A stretch of 42,670 bases of DNA from Acidimicrobiia bacterium (GTDB lineage Bacteria; Actinomycetota; Acidimicrobiia; Spongiisociales; ZC4RG35): NCBI GenBank assembly GCA_015488325.1, contig WFOA01000148.1, positions 1 to 42,670 on the forward strand, read 5' to 3'. Under the pieces are notes generated by a model, which saw only the letters and a program-made list of their open reading frames with translations, made no database searches and was not told the DNA's origin. Numbering within the stretch: position 1 is the first letter of the stretch; each line of letters begins with the position of its first letter. Shown here one piece after another: positions 39,539 through 42,670 of this stretch. Position numbers and translations under genes: made by a program.

Positions 39539-40243
39539 TCACCGGTTCTCGACGACCCCGGAACGGACCAGAGCGAGGACTGCGTCGACGACCATGTCCG
39601 CCGACGGCAGCCGGGGCATGACCGGGGACGAGACCTCCTCCGCCGCCTGTTTGGACAGCAACAGCATCACCGTCCCGTGGACCGTCGCCCACACGGCCAC
39701 CGCCAGGGGGACCGCACCCAGATCGTCACGGAACTCGCCGGCGTCGATCCCCTCCTGGATGGTGTCGACGAGAAGCGCGAACGCCCGCAGCCCGGGGTCG
39801 TCCCGCAACGATTCGGGGGAGACCGACTCGGGCGGGATACTCGTCATCAGGACCTGATATTGGACACCCCGTTCGAGGGCGTAGCCGATGTAGGCACGGC
39901 CCATCCGCTGGAGGCGTTCGAGGGCCGAACCCGCGCCGTCGATCGCCTCCTCCAAGCGACGGGACAGCTCCTCGAATCCGGCCCGGCAGCACTGGTAGAA
40001 GAGTTCGTCCTTGTCGGAGAAATGGAGGTAGATCGCCGGGGGGCTCACACCGACCCGCTCCGCCACGGCACGGATCGACACGGCGTCCTTGTGACCCTTT
40101 TCGGCAAGCAATTCGGCGACCGCGTCGAGGATCTCGGTCCGCAGACGCTCCCCTTCCCCTTTCCGTGCCCGGCGCCGCCGGGACACGCCCGAGCCCGGCC
40201 TGTCCGGCCGGGACTCGGAGCGGTCGTGGGCGGTGGAGGTCAC
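39539..40243 (-). CDS. TetR family transcriptional regulator
   Basis: A 234-aa regulator. A basic N-terminal tail (SGVSRRRRARKGEGERLR) leads to the helix-turn-helix domain ILDAVAELLAEKGHKDAVSIRAVAERVGVSPPAIYLHFSDKDELF, then a ligand-binding domain resembling the WHG/TetR_C_33 group (YQVLMTSIPPE). It starts at GTG 40243, overlapping the MmpL stop as GTGA, so the regulator is made from the same mRNA as the transporter. The palindrome at 42467-42483 is its probable operator, giving feedback repression released by a transported lipid or drug. The regulatory link is inferred from position. Confidence 0.92.
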   Translation of the reverse strand: MTSTAHDRSESRPDRPGSGVSRRRRARKGEGERLRTEILDAVAELLAEKGHKDAVSIRAVAERVGVSPPAIYLHFSDKDELFYQCCRAGFEELSRRLEEAIDGAGSALERLQRMGRAYIGYALERGVQYQVLMTSIPPESVSPESLRDDPGLRAFALLVDTIQEGIDAGEFRDDLGAVPLAVAVWATVHGTVMLLLSKQAAEEVSSPVMPRLPSADMVVDAVLALVRSGVVENR

Positions 40244-42450
40244 GTCTCGGATACCTGGACGTCCAGCTTAGGGGGAGCGCCGGCGAGCTCGACCGACTCG
40301 GCCAGACCGAAACGTTCATGCACCCAGCGGAGCGGGCGCGGCGCCCACCAGTTGGCGTCCCCGGCGAGCCGCATGAAGGCGGGGACGAGGGTGGCGCGGA
40401 CGACGAAGGCGTCGACGAGGACCGCCAACGTCATCCCCACCCCCAGCATCTTGATGAACGACACGCCGGAGGTGGCGAAGGCGATGAACACGACGGCGAT
40501 GAGGACGGCGGCGGCGGTGACGATCCGTCCGGTGCGCTCGAGGCCCACCGCCACCGAGGTGACGGTGTCCGAGCCGCGGTCGTGTTCCTCTTTGATCCTG
40601 GACAGGAGGAACACCTCGTAGTCCATGGAGAGCCCGAAGGCGATGGCGAACATGAGGATGGGGATCGTCAAGTCCAGCGTCCCGGTAGCCGTGAACCCGA
40701 GCACGTCGGCCAGGTTGCCCTGCTGGAAGATCCACACCAGCGCCCCGAAGGTCGCCGACAGCGACAGGATGTTCAGGGCCAGTGCCTTGGCGGGGACGAG
40801 CACCGACCCGAACATGAGGAACAGCACGACGAAGGTGACGACGGCGATCATTCCCAACGCCCACGGCAGCGACCCGAACAGCGACGCCTTCGAATCGACC
40901 AGTTCGGCGGCGACCCCACCGACGAGCACGTCGCCGGGGGCGTCGAGCGCACGGATCCGGTCGACCAGGGCCGACCCTTCGGGGGAGGTGGGCTCGACCG
41001 ATGTGATCACCGACAGGTAGAAGCCGGATTCGGACTGGAACCGGAGCGAGGCCGGCCCCGGAGGCAGCACCTTCGTCCCATCGACGTACGAGCCGGTGGG
41101 CCCGTCCACCCGGGCGACGTCGTCCAACGTGGAGAGCTGCGCCGCATATGTGTCTGCTGCGGAGCCGTCCGCGTCGGGGACCACCACCGTGATCGGCGAC
41201 GCCTCGAACCCGTCGAACTCGGATCTGAGGACGTCCCCGGCGATCCGGGCGTCGCTGCCGGGTGCGAGGACCCGGTCGTCGGAGGTGCCGAGCTGGACCG
41301 ACAGGAAGGGCAGACCCAACACGACGAGCAGGGCCATGGTGGCGGTGGCAACGGGCAGCGGCCTCCGCATGACGGTGGTGGCGATCCGGTGCCACACACC
41401 TGCACCGTCGGTGACGGGCTGTGCCCGGCGGATACGGAACCGGTCGACCCGGCGCCCGAGGAGCGCCAACAGGGCCGGGAGGACCACCACCGCTCCGACG
41501 GCCGCCAACGCGACCACCGCGATGCCGGCGTAGGCGAAGGAACGGAGGAAGGCGAGGGGGAAGACCAGCAGGGCCGCCAGGGACACGGCGACGGTTCCCG
41601 CCGAGTACAGGACGGTACGGCCGGCGGTCTGCACGGTGCGGCGGACGGCGTCGGCGGGTTCCCAGCCTTCGGCGAGTTCCTCCCGGAACCGGGAGACGAC
41701 GAACAGCGAATAGTCGATCGCCAACCCGAGACCGAGGGCGGTCGTGAGGTTGAGGGCGAAGATCGACACTTCGGTGAAGCCGGTGAGGACCTGCAACACG
41801 AAGAAGGTCCCGATGATGGAGAAGACGCCGATCCCGAGGGGGAGCAGGGCCGCCACGACCGACCCGAAGATGACGATCATCAACACCAGGGTGATGGGGA
41901 AGGCGATCGCCTCGGCACGGGTCAGGTCCGATTCGACGGTTTCCTGCACTTCGGCGAAGAGGGGTCCGGACCCTCCGACGAGGACGTCGAGGCCGTCCCG
42001 GGTTCCCCGGTATTCGTCGGCGAGCCGACCTGCCGTCTCGAGCTGTTCCCCTTGGTCGCCTTCGAGGGCGGCGAAGACGAGGGCCCGGGTGCCGTCGAAG
42101 CTGCGGAGGGGAGGCGGCGAACCGAGGGTCCAGTAGGAGCCGACTTCGGCTACGCCGTCTTCGCCGACGAGGTCGGAGACGAGCCCCATGGCGGCGGCGG
42201 CGACGTCCGGGTCGTCCACCGACCGCCCTTCGGCTCCGACGATGAGGACCATCCCCGGCGGCCGCGCTCCGAACTGCTCTTCGAGGAGGTCGGCGGCCCG
42301 CACCGCCTCCGCTTCGGGGTCTTCGAACCCGCCGTTGGAGAGGGACGAGGCGACCCCTCCTCCGATGGTTCCGGCGATGACGATCGCCACCAGGGCGGCG
42401 GCCACCACGAGCCACCGAAACCGAACCAATCCGTCTGCGAGCCGTCGCAT
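40240..42450 (-). CDS. MmpL-family RND transporter
   Basis: A 736-aa transporter with two similar halves, each one helix plus a porter loop plus five helices: N-terminal helix WLVVAAALVAIVIAGTIGGG, then GLGLAIDYSLFVVSRFREEL in the first half and AFGLSMDYEVFLLSRIKEEH in the second. The paired DY motifs in the fourth and tenth helices are the MmpL proton-relay residues. MmpL proteins export lipids, siderophores or drugs. GGAG precedes the ATG at 42450 by 8 nt. Promoter and operator lie just upstream, and tetR follows with a 4-nt overlap. The substrate is unknown; no polyketide or siderophore gene is adjacent. Confidence 0.94.
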   Translation of the reverse strand: MRRLADGLVRFRWLVVAAALVAIVIAGTIGGGVASSLSNGGFEDPEAEAVRAADLLEEQFGARPPGMVLIVGAEGRSVDDPDVAAAAMGLVSDLVGEDGVAEVGSYWTLGSPPPLRSFDGTRALVFAALEGDQGEQLETAGRLADEYRGTRDGLDVLVGGSGPLFAEVQETVESDLTRAEAIAFPITLVLMIVIFGSVVAALLPLGIGVFSIIGTFFVLQVLTGFTEVSIFALNLTTALGLGLAIDYSLFVVSRFREELAEGWEPADAVRRTVQTAGRTVLYSAGTVAVSLAALLVFPLAFLRSFAYAGIAVVALAAVGAVVVLPALLALLGRRVDRFRIRRAQPVTDGAGVWHRIATTVMRRPLPVATATMALLVVLGLPFLSVQLGTSDDRVLAPGSDARIAGDVLRSEFDGFEASPITVVVPDADGSAADTYAAQLSTLDDVARVDGPTGSYVDGTKVLPPGPASLRFQSESGFYLSVITSVEPTSPEGSALVDRIRALDAPGDVLVGGVAAELVDSKASLFGSLPWALGMIAVVTFVVLFLMFGSVLVPAKALALNILSLSATFGALVWIFQQGNLADVLGFTATGTLDLTIPILMFAIAFGLSMDYEVFLLSRIKEEHDRGSDTVTSVAVGLERTGRIVTAAAVLIAVVFIAFATSGVSFIKMLGVGMTLAVLVDAFVVRATLVPAFMRLAGDANWWAPRPLRWVHERFGLAESVELAGAPPKLDVQVSET

Positions 42451-42466
42451 GGAACCCTCTCCTTTG

Positions 42467-42483
42467 AGTGAACGTCGTTAACT
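42467..42483. promoter_or_regulatory. Probable TetR operator of the mmpL-tetR operon
   Basis: AGTGAACGTCGTTAACT is a 17-bp palindrome with 8-bp arms around one central base and a single mismatched pair. It covers the region just downstream of the expected transcription start. A second inverted pair, ATAACT (42492-42497) and AGTTAT (42509-42514), spans the -10 and spacer. Confidence 0.6.
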
Positions 42484-42493
42484 GATCGGAGAT

Positions 42494-42522
42494 AACTTAT
42501 CGGTGTTTAGTTATGTTGTCAA
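42494..42522 (-). promoter_or_regulatory. Promoter of the mmpL-tetR operon
   Basis: On the minus strand TTGACA (42522-42517), a 17-nt spacer and TAAGTT (42499-42494): a near-consensus housekeeping promoter and the only clearly AT-rich stretch in the window. Confidence 0.75.
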
Positions 42523-42538
42523 CCGCTCGCTGCTCCCA

Positions 42539-42576
42539 CGCTCGTTCTCCCCCCGTGGAGCGAAGCGAAACGGGGG
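42539..42576. repeat. Hairpin-forming repeat, copy 1
   Basis: A 38-bp unit with CCCCCGT and ACGGGGG arms and a loop holding GCGAAGCGAA. It is nearly identical to copy 2, with one substitution (gtGGAG versus gtGAAG). Confidence 0.75.
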
Positions 42577-42591
42577 ACTCCCCTACTCCGT

Positions 42592-42607
42592 GCGGCCGAC
42601 AGGCCGC
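42592..42607. repeat. Small hairpin between the two repeat copies
   Basis: GCGGCC-gaca-GGCCGC, a perfect 6-bp stem with a 4-nt loop, lies in the 30-bp spacer between the 38-bp repeats. Confidence 0.5.
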
Positions 42608-42644
42608 GCTCGTTCTCCCCCCGTGAAGCGAAGCGAAACGGGGG
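42607..42644. repeat. Hairpin-forming repeat, copy 2
   Basis: Same orientation as copy 1 and 68 bp further on, differing by one base in 38. The array may continue beyond the window edge; no ORF is visible from 42523 to the end. Confidence 0.75.
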
Positions 42645-42670
42645 GAGGGGACCATCGGGCCCCCAAGGCC

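Noticed and set aside
40165-42471. 768-codon plus-strand frame opposite mmpL
   Set aside because: The composition (long Asp/Glu/Gly/His runs) and the strong MmpL and TetR motifs on the other strand show that this is a shadow.
1-42670. CRISPR arrays, tRNA or rRNA genes, insertion sequences, prophage genes
   Set aside because: Looked for by eye on both strands; no repeat-spacer series, no tRNA-like T-arm and acceptor pair, no transposase or phage motif was seen. A tRNAscan and ISfinder search would be decisive.

Overview
The window is 42.7 kb of densely coded, very GC-rich DNA, apart from one AT-rich promoter island at the right end. Gene content suggests a high-GC Actinomycetota chromosome: a deazaflavin (F420)-type oxidoreductase, an Rv2632c/DUF1876 protein, an MmpL transporter, an O-phosphoserine-type CysM, an actinobacterial HIRAN-like domain and many apparently leaderless starts. 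It may be Acidimicrobiia-like, but no rRNA or other marker settles the class. No rRNA, tRNA, CRISPR array, insertion sequence or phage gene was recognised.

Layout. 1-1937 (minus): purN-purH, with purH cut by the left edge. 2095-6543: single genes, namely a membrane protein, a DUF1876 protein, a RidA-like protein, an SbnI/SerK-like free-serine kinase, a deazaflavin oxidoreductase and an alpha/beta hydrolase. 6670-21229 (plus): one nonribosomal peptide synthetase (NRPS) operon with three synthetases (A-T, C-A-T, A-C-T-C-A-T-TE), its own Sfp-type phosphopantetheinyl transferase and an ABC exporter; successive genes overlap by 4-8 nt. 21275-27551: a divergent IF-1, a DUF2236 protein, a primase-polymerase/zinc-finger/HIRAN fusion, a bacterial cation-chloride cotransporter, a YbaN protein and a thioesterase. 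27813-33323 (plus): a DEAD-box helicase, HrpB, a zinc-ribbon protein, an HDOD protein and an SCP2-like protein. 33327-38133: an MFS carrier and alcohol dehydrogenase divergent from a ThDP enzyme and CysM. 38200-42450: the broken start of a class III adenylate cyclase, then an MmpL-TetR-MFS block on the minus strand with a clear promoter and palindromic operator. The window ends in two copies of a hairpin-forming repeat.

How the genes may work together. The NRPS operon carries assembly, carrier activation, release and export, and looks like an orphan pathway for a short acylated peptide. Its third adenylation domain precedes the condensation domain it should serve, and its starter adenylation domain lacks the aspartate that binds alpha-amino groups. 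The serine kinase (4 kb) and the CysM (37 kb) could together form a serine to O-phosphoserine to cysteine route. The TetR protein probably represses the MmpL operon. Nine genes have a -10-like hexamer 6-11 nt before the chosen start codon, which suggests widespread leaderless mRNAs. The best candidates for something undescribed are the NRPS operon and the PrimPol-HIRAN fusion.
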